A stretch of 64,000 bases of DNA from Stenopsyche tienmushanensis (GCA_008973525.1 WACJ01000120.1:1-64000), one strand, 5' to 3'. Shown: positions 23,748-36,574, counted from the first letter of the stretch. Program-made: numbers and translations. Notes: a model not told the origin generated them from the letters alone.

Positions 23748-25075
23748 GATGGGCAATGAAGCCCTCGTCAGAATTAACGCATGGATGCTGGAAAATCGCC
23801 TGCAGCTGGGGCAGAAAAAACGGAGGCAATTATCTGCAGTAGAAGAAGAAGACCGAGGGTCAAGAGGCTTCTTGTGAACGTCACGAGGTTGAATACAGCA
23901 AATCGCTGAGATACTTCGGGATCCTGTAACATATTGAAGCAGCTGCGCAGAAGGTGGCCAGTGAGCTAGGATGGCTCATGCCCAATATCGGAGGGCCAAA
24001 GCCGTACAGAAGACGTACCATAAACGAAGTAATACACTAGATCAGCGGTTCTTAAACAGGGGTCCGCGGACCCCTGGGGGTCCGCGAAGCCATCTCCGGG
24101 GGTCCGCGAAGATATAAAAAAAACATTTATCTGTAGTTTAACAAGATATTTTCGTGAAATTATTTACAGAAAACATTATAAGAAGCTCTATTTTGGCCAG
24201 GAAATGTTTGTTTGTTTGAAAAATTAAGTCACAAGGGTTGGGATTAGGTTCACTAAAAAAAAAATCTTCAAAAGAGGGTCCGCAAAGGAAATTTTGCTCC
24301 AAGAGGGGGTCCGCAGACTACATAAGTTTAAGAAGCGCTGCACTAGATCCTTCTGTACTGAGTCCCGATATGGCATGAGTCGCTCAGACACGAAAGCTAC
24401 AAAATGAAGCTGGTCGGGGTCCAGCGGTAGGGAGCGCTCCGAGTCACCGCAGCATACAGAACTGTATCTGAAGAAGCGGTGCTCGTGATCGCTGGAATAC
24501 CCCCGCTTGACCTCCAAGCAAAGAAGAGGACTTTGGACTACGAAGATCCTAAAAATCGCAATGAACATGACCAGAAACTGAGGGAAGCCTGGCAACGGAG
24601 ATGGGATCAGTCCAGCAAGGGATAAGTCGGTGGAGGGCCCGGGAACACGATGAAACAACCTACCGTTTGACTCAGGTGCTCACTGGGCATGGATGCTTTG
24701 GTGCGTACCTGAAGCGGATTGGCAAAGAACCAACAATCGATCAACATCGATAACATGGTCCACAGCATGATGGAAATCAAAAAAAACTGGAACCTTTGGC
24801 GTGAATACGTAGAAGAGATTCTAGGCGCCAAAGAAAATAGTGAAAGAAAGAGACTCAGAGTGTCTCTCCAACAATAGAATAGGGCTAATCACCTAACGCC
24901 AGACTATCTGTCCTCCTGAAGCAATGTGGAAAACAATACCAGGGGGACAGAGAAGGATAAGGGAAGGGTTTAGTGGGTACAATCCTACACTACTCGCGAA
25001 GAGTATCTTGGCTTGTAAGAGCCCATCCGTGGAATACCGTGGGTGCGAAGATTCCCCTCCCACAGAAAAAAAAAG
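23748..25075 (+). mobile_element. 5'-truncated R1/LOA-type LINE with target duplication
   Basis: Both sides carry the 10-bp duplication ACGCGGTACA (23738-23747 and 25076-25085), and the 3' end is A-rich (25065-25074), so this is a target-primed insertion. The plus strand encodes decayed non-LTR polyprotein C-terminus: an INAWMLENRLQL segment typical of the end of the reverse transcriptase domain (about 23770), then, after the nested hAT MITE, YRLTQVLTGHGCFGAYLKRI (about 24662), the LTxxLTGHGxFxxYL motif that precedes the terminal CCHC region. The 3' UTR includes a GGGTTTAGTGGGTA motif. Stops and frameshifts throughout; the clade is judged by motifs only. Confidence 0.85.
24043..24340. mobile_element. 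298-bp hAT-type MITE inside the LINE
   Basis: Starts CAGCGGTTCTTAAAC and ends GTTTAAGAAGCGCTG, complementary terminal repeats of the CAG...CTG type, and is flanked by perfect 8-bp duplications CACTAGAT (24035-24042 and 24341-24348). Subterminal GGGTCCGCG repeats occur at both ends. There is no coding capacity. It interrupts the LINE reading frames, so it is the youngest layer of the nest. Confidence 0.92.
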
Positions 25076-25085
25076 ACGCGGTACA

Positions 25086-25235
25086 ACGCATTTCTATGTA
25101 TGTTTATGTGCGACAAAAAAATAGAAATGATTCTCCCTATCTTTTCGATTAACAGCCGGTTGAAGTTCCACTTTTCGTGACGTTCAAGAAAATTTAACCT
25201 ACTGCACCTTTGGAAGTTTCACTTCAATTAGCTCC
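25086..25235 (-). repeat. F1 repeat copy, right half
   Basis: Resumes immediately after the LINE target duplication and ends with CCACTTTTCGTGACGTTCAA, a CCTACTGCACC block and AAGTTTCACTTC, the family's outer end. Together with 23575-23747 it makes one F1 element of about 320 bp. Confidence 0.75.
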
Positions 25236-25774
25236 ATTATTTTTGTGGTATTTTCATACTCGTTACAATTAATGACTTGCCACGTGTGCTCAAAACGATG
25301 TAAATTGATATTCTTATTCATATTCATTGTTGGAGAAGGATCTTTTTCCCTATTTTTTAATGGAAAATATCGAATAATTCAAGTAAGAATTTTAAAAGCT
25401 TTCGCATTTTGTCTTTGATCTCGCAAATAAATAATTATGTTGGCATAAGTCACTTCTATTATGGTAATCCTTTATAGAATAAATTCTAACAGCAAGTCAT
25501 TTATCATCCCAAATAATAGTTGGCATGATATTTCCAGAGCATTTTTCGGCTCGGATTTTTAAGGGGTGAAACACATCTCATTTTTACGAACTACAAACCT
25601 TTTAAAAACATTAAAAAAATAAATGTTTTAAATCGTTGTCGAACAAACTCATATTTGAACAGTGCTTAAAATATTAACATGCTTTTTAACAGCACTTTCG
25701 CTGAGTGTCCTTTTGAAGATTTGTATCATGTTTTAGAGCAAATTGTGAAAAAAAAATCATATGTATTCATATTT
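25236..25774. other. AT-rich non-coding sequence
   Basis: Nothing recognised. Confidence 0.35.
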
Positions 25775-25970
25775 TTGATCGATCATCACAATCCAAATTT
25801 ACTTTGATTAGTAGATCTTATCCTATTTAAATTTTGTATTCAAATAATTATTATGTTAATATAAGTGGAAAACAATGAAAAATCGCCATATGAAGCATTC
25901 TTTCCCTAGAAAAATCTCCTATGGAGATCGTCTAAATCCAATCTTGAATACTGATGAAATAAGTCAAAAG
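25775..25970 (+). repeat. SINE fragment (body)
   Basis: GATCGATCATCACAATCCAA matches the SINE body at about 9629-9645, and TCTCCTATGGAGATCGTCTA matches 9896-9915. The intervening segment is diverged; no head or tail is seen. Confidence 0.65.
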
Positions 25971-28429
25971 GCTGTAATTTAGTATCATTACTGTATATCA
26001 TATAGTTGGATCGTCATTAAAAGTTATATTAATATCCAAAGATGCTTATTACCAAACCATCGAACGTCTATAAATTAAAATCATGTGCCGTGTCTCAAAT
26101 ATAACAAGCATTAAATTTATCAGCCGAACAAGATGCCGGAAACTTTCAAACCCGTCCATTGTCATCTTCTTCGAAATTTATTATCTTATTTTGCTTTCAG
26201 ATAAGACTTTCAGTTCGGGAACAATCGCCGTTTTAAGTACGGAATTAAGTACCTTGATTGCGAAACACAAAAACTAATTTTCTTTTTAATGCTCTGCGAA
26301 GGTCTCATTTATTGCAAAGACGATGACAAAATAGCTTATATACGACGACAACACTCTTATTGTTCGTACTAATCATTTGTTACGCACTTCTTTTTACGTC
26401 GGATATATAAAACGACCATCATATTTAGTAAAGGGTTAACTAAACGACAGCGCTGCGTATATAAACTAAGATTTATCACTTTATGGGTATTATAGACTCT
26501 TTGGACCCTTCTTTTACGATAGCCATAATAAAGATATATATGGGGAATTCCCAGGGCAGATTCTAAATAGCACTATTTAAATCTTTTACATCGTCTTATA
26601 TGGATTTTTTGCTCCGTTCCCCATTAATGTCATAAAATAAACTATCCCCAAAAGTCCACAAAAAATGACATTTAGATAATCAGCTTGTGCACAAAAAAGG
26701 GAGCACGTAAAACAATGTCAAAGATTTAGAGAAAAAATGGCACGCAAAAACCATCTAATCGTATCAATATGGTGCAAAAACGCTACAAAATATATTTACA
26801 AATTTATGGAATACGATATTAAGCAGCACGAGCTTCGCGGAATGATATTGATGTGATAATAAAAAAACTACCATAAAACCACCATGCATAAAAATATACA
26901 CCATAGCAGAGATTCACAACATATTCCTGTACATTTTTTATTCAGGGCCGAATTTCAGGGGCAAATTTAAAAAATCGTCATTAATGCCATGAATATTAAG
27001 CTTATTTATTTATCACGACAAATTTTAATGCTAAAAACAAATATTTGCATAAACTTATAACCATTATCATTATTTTAGATGATATTGAGATGCCAATACA
27101 GATATTATGATAAATCGATGACAAAATTCTATTATGATCGAATATATACAATATACTGGTTGTTAGAATCAAATCTTCTCAATCATCTAGAAAAATAATT
27201 GATAAGATAAATGACAAAACACACTAATGACTAAGAAGCCAAGGGTAGATATTAATTTTTTTATTTATTTTTGAATCAAGCACGTAAAATGTATCCAAAC
27301 TTAACAAGTTTTATGCGTCCTTATTGAAAAAACCCAAATCTATTTTTGTGTTATCCCTTAACACGGTTGACTTTTTGGAGTTTAATTTTGAAGCAAACCT
27401 TAATTATTTATGGCACAGTGGGATAAAAAAGGACTGTAATTATGAATGGAAATTCGTTTTTGAATGAATACCAGTAACAAGACTACATTCGGCAGCAGTT
27501 TGTAATTAACCCATGTGAACCGATGCGCAACCAATTCTTGACATACGATATTTTCATCCAATACTCAAATAGCTCAATTTTAACAGTACCCAACTCATTT
27601 GCTATGTAGTACAATATACTGGAAATGAAATATGAGTTTTATAACACAAATATTAAAACCGAAAATTCCACAATGAAAACGAAGCATTTCTTTGATTAAT
27701 TTTTTTGCTAAGTCCAGGGGATGAATAAAAGTATTAAATAGTTTTTATAGATGAACTAATGGTAAAAGTTTTCAACGAGGAGCATAACTTTTGTAAAATG
27801 TCCTCGATAGTTCAGCAGACTGTCTTCGCGTTTTATCGTCTGTGGTGTCATAAAATAACGCTTCTCAAATGGTTACGAGCTTAGGGGATTTATAAATGAC
27901 TGTTTCATACAATAAAATTATGGATATTTGTATTCATAATGACGAACAAGTTGAAAAATCGAATAATGACCTCTTATTATTCGGATGCTTCCTAATAAAT
28001 GTAAAATACGATGCTGAAATATATCGATGAAAATTAAGGTTCTCAAGGGCGATAAATATATTTTCGGTGAAGGATTTTTGTTGTTGTTGAAGAACTTTAT
28101 TAATTCGAGTTTCTGCCTAAATGTATGATAAATAGAATATTTTTAAGGCTCAATGCTGAAATAACACAATCATCGACTGTCAACCACCACGTTGCGCCAC
28201 ATTTGTATTGTGAGAAGGGTTGCCAGATGTCTATCTAAAAATTAAATTTTAACCGAGCGTTGTAATATTCGATTTTGACCTTTTGATCTGCTTAAAAATA
28301 AATAAATATTATAGTATCGTTCGTGAGATATTTTTGTACTGTCAAAAATAATATGTACGAACTATTTTGATCAATTCAAATCAATTTATTATATTCGTCC
28401 ATTAAGGCTCAGCAATATCATTCAATACC
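25971..28429. other. AT-rich non-coding sequence
   Basis: I recognise no genes, RNA genes or repeats. Short open frames have background composition. Confidence 0.35.
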
Positions 28430-29200
28430 CGCATACGATGGACCATTTTCTTTGCAGATTTAAAATCAGAGTCATCCTCCCAATGACAACATCTTTATTC
28501 AAAAATTGTGATGAGATATCTAGTATCTGGAAAAATCGTAGTGTTGTAAATCACAAAGTCTTCAATGCTTTTTTCGGTGATGTTTTCGACATCAATGCCC
28601 TTTTCTTTTTGGGCAATCCTCTACATCTTCGATTCTTGGGCATCTACCATATTTTTCTTATCTTGAACTGAAAGTTTGTTGTCAAAAAATGCAAAAAACA
28701 TCAACTCTTCCGACAAGTACCATAAATTGCTCAGTATTTTTTTATGGCAACTTTGGCCATTGTTTGGTTTATACTTTTAAAGGATACAAGGTCTTTTAAT
28801 TATTTTAAGATATTTCTCGGTGCTGAATATCCGACAGCGGTTTGAAACCAGTATTTTGTATATATTATGACTGTGAAAATACTTTTGTCTAGTTTAAATA
28901 AGAAAATCTTCAAGCAATACATAACTTTAGCAATCCATTTTGCACTGTGAAGACCAGCAGGCTTCCTATGCTGTCCTACGGGTTCATTTACGGGCTTTGA
29001 GAATTTATTGTTCAGGATTGTCACAACACATAACAAATATTTTTTTACTCAATAATACTAAAAAAAAAACAGTTTTATACAAAGCATTCTAATTAATACA
29101 TCTCAAAATAGATTCAGTTACATAGCAAAAATCATTCGATGGACAATCCTATTGACATTTGTTGAATTTATTTAAAAATAAAATGGAGATATTTTTGGAT
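28430..29200 (-). pseudogene. degenerate transposon-type coding remnant with 5' flank
   Basis: The minus strand from 29036 reads for 78 codons through NEPVGQHRKPAGLHSAKWIA and then KVMYCLKIFLFKLD, which resembles a block (HHARWMAKxIYSLKIxLFR) I have met in uncharacterised repeated insect proteins thought to be transposon-derived. Further into the element (28430-28690) stops break the frame but Lys-rich segments remain. The sequence at 28990-29200 is repeated at 36058-36120 and 36600-36830, so this is a dispersed repeat. I cannot name the superfamily. Confidence 0.5.
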
Positions 29201-29274
29201 TTACCAATATATGGCCCTAGCATAATATTTTTTAAGTATTAAAAAATATTTATTTTTGTACGAAAAACATAGCG

Positions 29275-29565
29275 ACTCACCTGGTTGACACGATTTCAAC
29301 GTCTTTTAGCCTTTTAAAATATTTTTTTAAAAAATATTCTTATAAGAAAAAAATATCATCACAAAATGGCGACTGTTTTTTTGTCAAAAAAAGTCTTTTT
29401 TTTACCTTATTTTTTCAGTTTTATTTTTTTAAAATAGCTAAAAATAAACTTTTGACATAAATCTGGTAGGAACAATAGAGGGTTATATAAAAAAAAATCT
29501 GTATTAAGTTTTAAGTAAATCAGTTAATTATAACTTGAGATATCATGTCAACTGTGCAAAATCTA
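29275..29565. repeat. dispersed repeat, copy 1 (pair with 32102)
   Basis: Shares with 32102-32400 the ordered blocks CCTGGTTGACACGATTTCAA, AAAATGGCGAC, CCTTATTTTTTCAGTTTT, TAAATCTGSTAGGAAC and CTTGAGATATCATGTCAAC. No open frame and no clear terminal repeats. The beginning and end blocks (GGTTGACACGAT and ATCATGTCAACY) are themselves roughly inverted, as in a fold-back or MITE-like element. Confidence 0.65.
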
Positions 29566-30879
29566 TTCATTTACAAATGGATTCGACGATCTATAGATAA
29601 AGTAAAATGGCGCAATTTCAACACTCATATGAAATGAATTTCAGTTTACCTTTTTAAAATCCTTTGAGTATTTATATTAATATATTTTTTTGCATATTAT
29701 ACACAATAAAACCCGTCTATAAGCTGGAAAAAGTATAGAGAAGCTTCAAAACTCGAATATAACATAGTTTACCTGTCACACTCTGTACAAATAAAATACA
29801 ATTTAAACAAGTGTTAACGTTGCTGTTTCTTCGAAATATCTTTGAAATTTAAATTTATATTTGGTGCTATATAAAGATACAATTAATATATACGATCGTA
29901 TTTTGTTTGTGCTTCCGTGAGAACGTTAAAGAATGAAAATTTAATCAATATTACATACTCGATGGAAATGTTTTAATGGTATCGTAATACATTGAAATAA
30001 ATTAATTAGTATTCCATTCATGACATGAAATATAGATATTTTATCGTTGCAAATATACGTCATATTAACACACAAAGAAGAGGATTATCATTATTGTATG
30101 TATTGAATCGAGTATAATCTGCATTTTCTTTGTTCCAAAACGCTTCTTTCGCATATGGACATCGCTCAAAAGCTCGTATGCTACCCTCGACATTCGTCCA
30201 TTAGATACGTTGAATATTTTACACCTACTGGAGAAAATATAAAAAGAAATGCGATAGAGTTTGCAAATGTCAGACACGTGCAAAATATTTCTGATGACAT
30301 TTTGGCTGGAATATCGGTTCAAGGGCGGTCTCGGAGCGATCGCTTTTGGAGGAGCACTCGTGACATTCTAGGCCCAAGTATGGTGGAATCAAGGTTCTGA
30401 AAATGGTGGAAGAGGCGGATACTGTCTGTAATGGCATTGTCAATGGAAGTCAGTGCCAGTCAGGGACATCGCATTATAATGAGATATGAGTGTATCCGAA
30501 GAAAAATGGCAATAGACGACCGATTGCTTATTCAAACACGGCTTATTGTATGATCGTGCCGAAAAGTCATCCAAAGCTGGTGAAATATTACGAAATGTCG
30601 TCTACTAACATTTTATACTATCAATATTCAAATTTCGTTCGTTTCTAAGGCAATAATTCATATTAAGCGTATCCATCGTACTTTACGATCAAGTGCCATC
30701 GAACCGAAATATTTGAGCATGAAATGCATACCTTCTTCGCAAACATATTAATTAGAAAGCATCTATAATATATAATTGCATGCCTATATAGAAATTATGA
30801 CGAGAGGAATGCTTGAATAAGATGGCATGGTTGAAATCTATATCTATGAATATGATATTTGAAAATTTCTTATGCCAAG
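29566..30879. other. non-coding sequence with a balanced-composition patch at 30110-30550
   Basis: Mostly AT-rich. The patch at 30110-30550 carries overlapping frames on both strands (30155-30400 plus, 81 codons; 30065-30322 minus). The plus frame has mixed, protein-like composition but I recognise no domain, and no splice sites clearly bound it. It may be a decayed gene or a conserved non-coding element. Confidence 0.35.
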
Positions 30880-31035
30880 TGAGTGCCTAAATTTGCAACT
30901 ATAATGTTTTCTAGTCGCATATATTATACAGATGCTACGCGCTACTGGATAAAACAAATATATAAAAATCGTTAACAAATCAACTTTTTCTAGGAGCTAA
31001 GAAGATTCACTTTTACCGCGCAAGAGTACTCACAC
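30880..31035 (+). repeat. F1 repeat family copy (right half)
   Basis: Contains a CGCATATATTATACAGATGC core remnant, GATGCTACGCGCTACTGG, and the right-end block CTAGGAGCTAAGAAG, TTCACTTTTACCGCGC. Confidence 0.6.
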
Positions 31036-32094
31036 GATTTTTGAAAAGTTTATGGCAATTTATGATAGTTTTAAGCATAAAAACCAGCGGTTGTTTCCAA
31101 AGGATACGCCCATTCCAACCCCGGCTTAACCACAATAAAGGCTATTTAGTGTGCTTCGTGAGACGACCGAGGAATCGTCCCATTTAAATTATTAAAACCA
31201 AATGAAATAGTCGTGGCAGAAGTGCATGTCCTCATACCGCAAGAACATCCGGAAATTAAAAAGGGAAGCTTTATGACATCCTTCACATTAAGCCGATATG
31301 GCTCCATCGGATTATCATACGTTCCGGCCTTTCAAGATTCCATCCGGAACGTTTAACCAATTTACAAATAAATATGAAATTAAACACCATAATTAAAAAT
31401 GTTTTTGTGCAGAAAAATGGTCTACTTTTCAATACCCCCAATATAATATATGATTATTTGAATTCCGTTAAAAATAGTATATTTTTATAAATTTATAAAA
31501 GATGTAGTTTGAACTGCAATAACGAAAGAACAATGTACATCCAGAATATATATTCTATGAGGGTGAAGTTTATTCGCTATCTGTTGAAAACTCTAAGGTA
31601 GATCAGATTTTATTTCGACATGTTGGACTTCTCCTTTGGACTTCTTTTGATATCAAAGCCAATACATAAAATCGCCTTGCATCAACTTCAAATTTCTCTC
31701 TGAGATTCCAGAGAAATTGCGAGATTTGCTCAATTTTATAAATGAAAATAGCACAATTCCAATACGTTCATGCAGTATATAAAGTGATCATAATATGATT
31801 ATGTTATAAACACATCATAACATTATAAAATAGAAATGCTTTAGAATTTACATTTTTTCTATATACAAAGCGTTCCCATGGAAACACGAACAATTACTTA
31901 AGCAATTAGATTTTTTTCAATGTTATGAATCACAATTTTTTAAAACAAATATTAGTGAATACATTAAATCAAGCGAATAGAACGTTTAAGGGGGTATTCT
32001 AGTCTAGATGTATAAATTTTGAGGTACGAATATATGATAAAAAAATTAAAAATATTGCAAATTAAAAAAAGTTATAGGCTGTAAGGAGTAAAAA
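31036..32094. other. AT-rich non-coding sequence
   Basis: Nothing recognised, apart from the short motif GCGTTCCCATGG near 31870. Confidence 0.35.
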
Positions 32095-32420
32095 AGGGCA
32101 AATCCTGGTTGACACGATTTCAAACCTTTTGGTCATCTAAAATTTAAAAAACATAAAGATTTTTAATTAATGAAGATATCGCTATAGTTTTTACGCCAAA
32201 AATAATATTTTCATAAAATGGCGACAGCTTAAAAAAGTTTTTTTTTGCCTTATTTTTTCAGTTTTCATTTTTTTTAAATAGTTTTAAAAAGATTTTTAAC
32301 GTAAATCTGCTAGGAACGTTAGAAAGTTGTATAAAGAAGATTTGTACCAAATTTAAAGTAAATCGATCGAATAAAACTTGAGATATCATGTCAACCGTGT
32401 TGAAAAAAGTAGTAGAAAAA
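32095..32420. repeat. dispersed repeat, copy 2 (pair with 29279)
   Basis: Same orientation and block order as 29275-29565, including CCTGGTTGACACGATTTCAA at about 32104 and TTGAGATATCATGTCAACCG near 32380. Confidence 0.65.
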
Positions 32421-33714
32421 AACACGTTTAAAGATTTCATCCTGGAGTGGCTTAGTTGCTGCGTCACTAAAAAAAGCTATAACTCCGTTAATAATTAGAA
32501 TTTTAGAAATTCCTTTTGAGGATATTTTTTTAAAAGTCTAAACTTCAAAAATATGAAAAAAAAACAAAACCGACTTTTTCAAAATTTTAGTCTTAATTCC
32601 CTCTTAAATTTGAAAATTATAGCGATATTGAAATTCTTAATTAATTGCATTAGTATATATTAAAAAGCTGTTGATCATCTCAAATAAAATTATACCTAAA
32701 CGATTGATAGCATGAACCAAAATATGCATTAATTTCTGACGCAGCATGAATTGATGTAATAATTACATTTATTTACTGATCGGAATGTAAATGTCTTCAT
32801 GTGTTTTGCATAAATTTAAATAATATGGGAGAGGGTTTTCAAATAAAATATTTTCCAGACGTTTAGCGACCTCCGCAATTAAAAATCATCCCCAAAAGCC
32901 TTATTTAACCAACGGACCACTGATGTATATTTTCCATCGCAAAAATACGTTGTCATTAATCCGCAATGAAAATATCTTCGCAGCGCGGCACCAGAGCATT
33001 AATCTAATTTTTCCCGCGGTGGAAAACAATGAGTGGAAAAATTGAAAAATTGGCCGCCCCCTCGCTTTGGGCCCGTGCTCTGGGGCTTAATTATTTATTG
33101 AGCGCTCTATCGAACCCCCCAGCCATATTTAAATAGACGAATTCACTCCGACGAACATCCGAAATACCTCCCGGCCGTTATGAGCGAAAGCCTTAATCTC
33201 TACCAACGCAATTTTGAAATTTTGCGCTTCAGCGTTATTTCTCGAATTAAAAATCCATTATCAGATTTCTCCAGAGTGATTTATGTTTACTTAAAGCCAA
33301 GACTTAGCGGAGACGCCGTACAAAAATAATGGCGTAGATCCCAGCACGAGCCCCCCCAAAGACGCACCCCCTCGAAAAAAACACACCTCATCGGAAAAAT
33401 TAAACGGGGTTATGGCCATTAAATACACTTTTGCCGGATTAATTTTCGGATGCCACTCAAGAGCCGGCGTCAAGAGCGCCTTAATACACTTATAAATACC
33501 ATTCTTAAGTTGTCTGCCTTAAAAATTTAATACTTTAATCTTTACATAAATTATAAAAATACAATTATGCGAATTAAAATTCTCCAGATTAAGTATCAAA
33601 TAATTTTCGCTTAAAATTTAATGCCGACGCCATCTACATACAAATCGATGTCGTACACTTTACGAGACATTTGTGATGTATATTTGGAATTAAAATTAAA
33701 ATAAATGCAATTTA
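32421..33714. other. non-coding, with a higher-GC block at 32880-33480
   Basis: AT-rich until about 32870, then roughly 600 bases of balanced composition with CCCCC and GCGC clusters and no repeat similarity. The minus-strand frame at 33291-33473 (60 codons) has no known domain. Possibly conserved regulatory DNA upstream of Ddr. Confidence 0.4.
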
Positions 33715-33905
33715 TAAGCACGGTAGGATAAATTGACCAAAACGTCACGAAAAATGAAACGCTTCAAATATTTTTTTAATCTTTATATTGCATACATCAT
33801 AGACACGCTATGTGCATGCGCCGTATCATCTATACTGTAGCATGAAGCTACCATTAGACTAATAGCGTGTCTATTTTATTATATATTACACAAATCCCAA
33901 TGCAA
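33715..33905 (+). repeat. F1 repeat family copy (left half)
   Basis: Starts with CACGGTAGGATAAATTGACC and AACGTCACGAAAAATGAAAC, continues with AGACACGCTATGTGCATGCG and ends at the core TATTTTATTATATATTACAC at about 33872. The right end is lost. Confidence 0.65.
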
Positions 33906-34547
33906 AAGCAAGCACCTGAACATTTAAAAGTTGCTGCTATGATAATCAAACAAGTTAAATAATTTATTTATCGTTATATTCAAATACAGTATTTTATAAT
34001 ATATGATATAACCAACGCCGTAGGAGCATAAATCTTGGAAAATAATATTTGCATAAGATAAATATTTTTATTTCCATTTAATTTTTAAATAAATTCAAGG
34101 GAGGTAATCAGGGTTGCCTATTGAATGATCTTTGCTATTTAATTGAATCTATTTTGGAATATATTGTTCAGAATGTCTTGTTAAAAAACTGTTCTTATTT
34201 TAGTGGCAACTTTTAAACTTTTATTTTTATTATCTTCAAATTCACTGTCAGTTAAGAGGTTAATTGATAACACATCATAATTAATGATCAACATTTCAAC
34301 ACATAAATTGATAAAAAGCCAACATATTTACTTGGCATTTTAATCATTACCATTCATCTGGATAGTTTTCATAGAATCAAAGAGGGTTCTCAGATACAGC
34401 GGTAGACTCATGTCAAAGCAAACCAGCATCCATAAAGGGGCACTTCAATGCATGAGAAGATAAATAGATGATAAAAAGACCGGATGATATTAAATGTGAT
34501 TCAAAGAGTTTTATTATATCGGCAGTGCAATGTTTATAGCTAACGTA

Positions 34548-35063
34548 TCACTCAATAAGTTCATAGGATATTTTTCACTTTGTACTCTTTTCTTCCTCAT
34601 TATGGAGTCGTTTTTTCGCAATTCTTCCATCAAACGCACTTATAATGCCATGTAATATTTGCTATGGAAGGTTTTTTTTCTTTCTCAAGGTAATCGACTA
34701 AAATACGAAGGCCAAAACTTTATCAACTGACATTTGCGTTTTCGGTCACTTTGGATGACTTTAACCGGTTGCTGTCCACTCAGCTAATTATAGATTTGAC
34801 TCTGTTTAGTAAAGGATCCATGTTTCATCCAGTGTCACATATTGCATGAAAAAAATATTTTTGTTGCATTTTAACAGTTCCAAACAGCGCTCTGAATTGT
34901 TGACGCGTTGTTGTTTTTGATCGAATGTGAGCCATCGCGGTACCCACTTCGAACAGAGCTTTCTCATGGACAAATGTTGATATTTAAGGTGGTATCTATT
35001 TCAAGCAACATCATCTTACGATTGGCCAAAACTATTTTGTTATCCTACGAACTTATTGAGTGA
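34548..35063 (-). mobile_element. internally deleted mariner with both terminal repeats
   Basis: Left end TCACTCAATAAGTTCATAGG at 34548 and right end CCTACGAACTTATTGAGTGA at 35044-35063 are inverted repeats; TA precedes the left end (34546-34547). The minus strand holds recognisable but broken mariner transposase: FGTVKMQQKYFFH (equivalent of the region before the first catalytic Asp), a YVTMDETW remnant as CDTG-NMDP, and later FGLRILVDYLEKEK. It is about 516 bp against about 1.3 kb for a full mariner. Same lineage as 1-412, 1827-1900 and 52545-53303. Confidence 0.85.
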
Positions 35064-36057
35064 TGTGTTAATATCTAATGAAGTGTGAAAAAATATTTAA
35101 TTTCTAAATATCTAAGGATAAAGTAATTATATTCTACTGCTAAAAATAAGGCTAAATCAAAAATAACAAACGCAATTTTCATCAATAATTTTGTATAACA
35201 AAGTAGTGAAACTCCATCAGGGAAAATATTTGTAGTTGTGCCTATGTTGTATTTTTATGCGCGTTACAAGGATGGCAAGACGACAGGTTTATTTATTTTT
35301 TTATTATTATTCGGCCATAAAAATGGTTTTTACGACCTCGGCCGTTTCCAAGTTATACATTAAACTTTTCAATTAAGGCTTCGATTTGCGCTCGACTTGT
35401 ATCAATATTGATTGGGCATAATCTCACTTCTGACAAGATTTAACCGCAGTTGTACGGTAATGCTTTTAGGATTCAATTAATTGATCTCCTGCTTTCGGTT
35501 CATTGGCATTGTTTGCTATTTTAATAATATCGGCCACAAATTTCGACAGCCCTAAACGGCCTCCATTAATTTTGATCCCTGCCCAGAACGTAATCGAAGC
35601 GTTCGCAAATATATATGATTTTGACGATAAGTAGTTTTCAAGCACTACTCAACCTTTTCGGGGGCCAATTCGAATCGCTCCGGAGATACAATGATCCAAA
35701 TCTTGAATTATTTCACTCGTTGTGTAGAATTGTATATTTGAGAGCCTACATATTTGCCTCACAGAAATAATTACAGTAGAATTCTAATTATCTGAGCGTG
35801 ATGGGACCGAAACAAACTTGAAGGATAAATTCCCAAAGTACTAGAAATGCTTGCCTAAAAATGTTACAAATTACTCACATACATATTTAATTGAGAACAT
35901 ACGACTGAATTTCAAATAGAATTTAATCACTATAATTAAAAAAAAAACATTTTCTTTATTTATTAAGGTATCATGTCCAATAGCGGACAAAACCAATCGT
36001 TATAAATTTTCCCAAAAATAGAACATTTTCAGGTGATGGCTTCTCATACATATTTTA
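35064..36057. other. non-coding sequence, nothing recognised
   Basis: AT-rich with a slightly richer segment at 35320-35700. I see no supported gene, RNA gene or repeat. Confidence 0.35.
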
Positions 36058-36125
36058 TTGTCTATAGGCAGCTTGTTCAAGATTGTCACAACACATAGTT
36101 TTATTTTTATTTTTTTATTAACACA

Positions 36126-36574
36126 ACAGACTCGCAGTAATCCGACAAAGATAGAGTACTGCCCTCGACCCCTTGTAGTTCGGAACTCTTTGGAAAGGAG
36201 TATTTGTACTCTGAAAAATTATGGAATATTGTGGAATTAACGTCATAAACACAATTGCCATAGCTATTATAAAAAATAAAAACCTATTGCCATCATCAAA
36301 CATTCGTCTATTTTATTGCCTCCTTGTAAAACAACTTTGCTTTCATGGCCAATATGGGCCCAGAAATAGGTGTATGCCTATTTCTTTCCTAAAGAAACTA
36401 CATATATAAAGCTTCCACCACCTCTGAATTCATTACGATTTAGACAGTCTAGAACCACATTTTTATATCTTTTACATAGACGGAGCTTTATCTTGCATAT
36501 TTATATTGGGATGTCGGATTATAGGGAGCGCCGTATTAGACTGGGGTCGAATTACCGCAGGTCTGCTGTATTAT
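36126..36574. mobile_element. pogo/Tc1-like MITE
   Basis: The left end CAGACTCGCAGTAATCCGAC and the complement of the right end, CAGACCTGCGGTAATTCGAC, are nearly identical inverted repeats. TA follows on the right (GCTGTA), as for Tc1/pogo-type insertions; the left target base pair is mutated. The subterminal GGGATGTCGGATTATAGGGA and GCGCCGTATTAGACTGGGG are shared with the fragment at 43566. The open frames inside (36221-36588) have no transposase motif, so it is non-autonomous. Confidence 0.7.

Noticed and set aside
24224..24831. Minus-strand open frames of 144 and 74 codons
   Set aside because: They are antisense to the LINE and cross the hAT MITE boundary; no motif on that strand.
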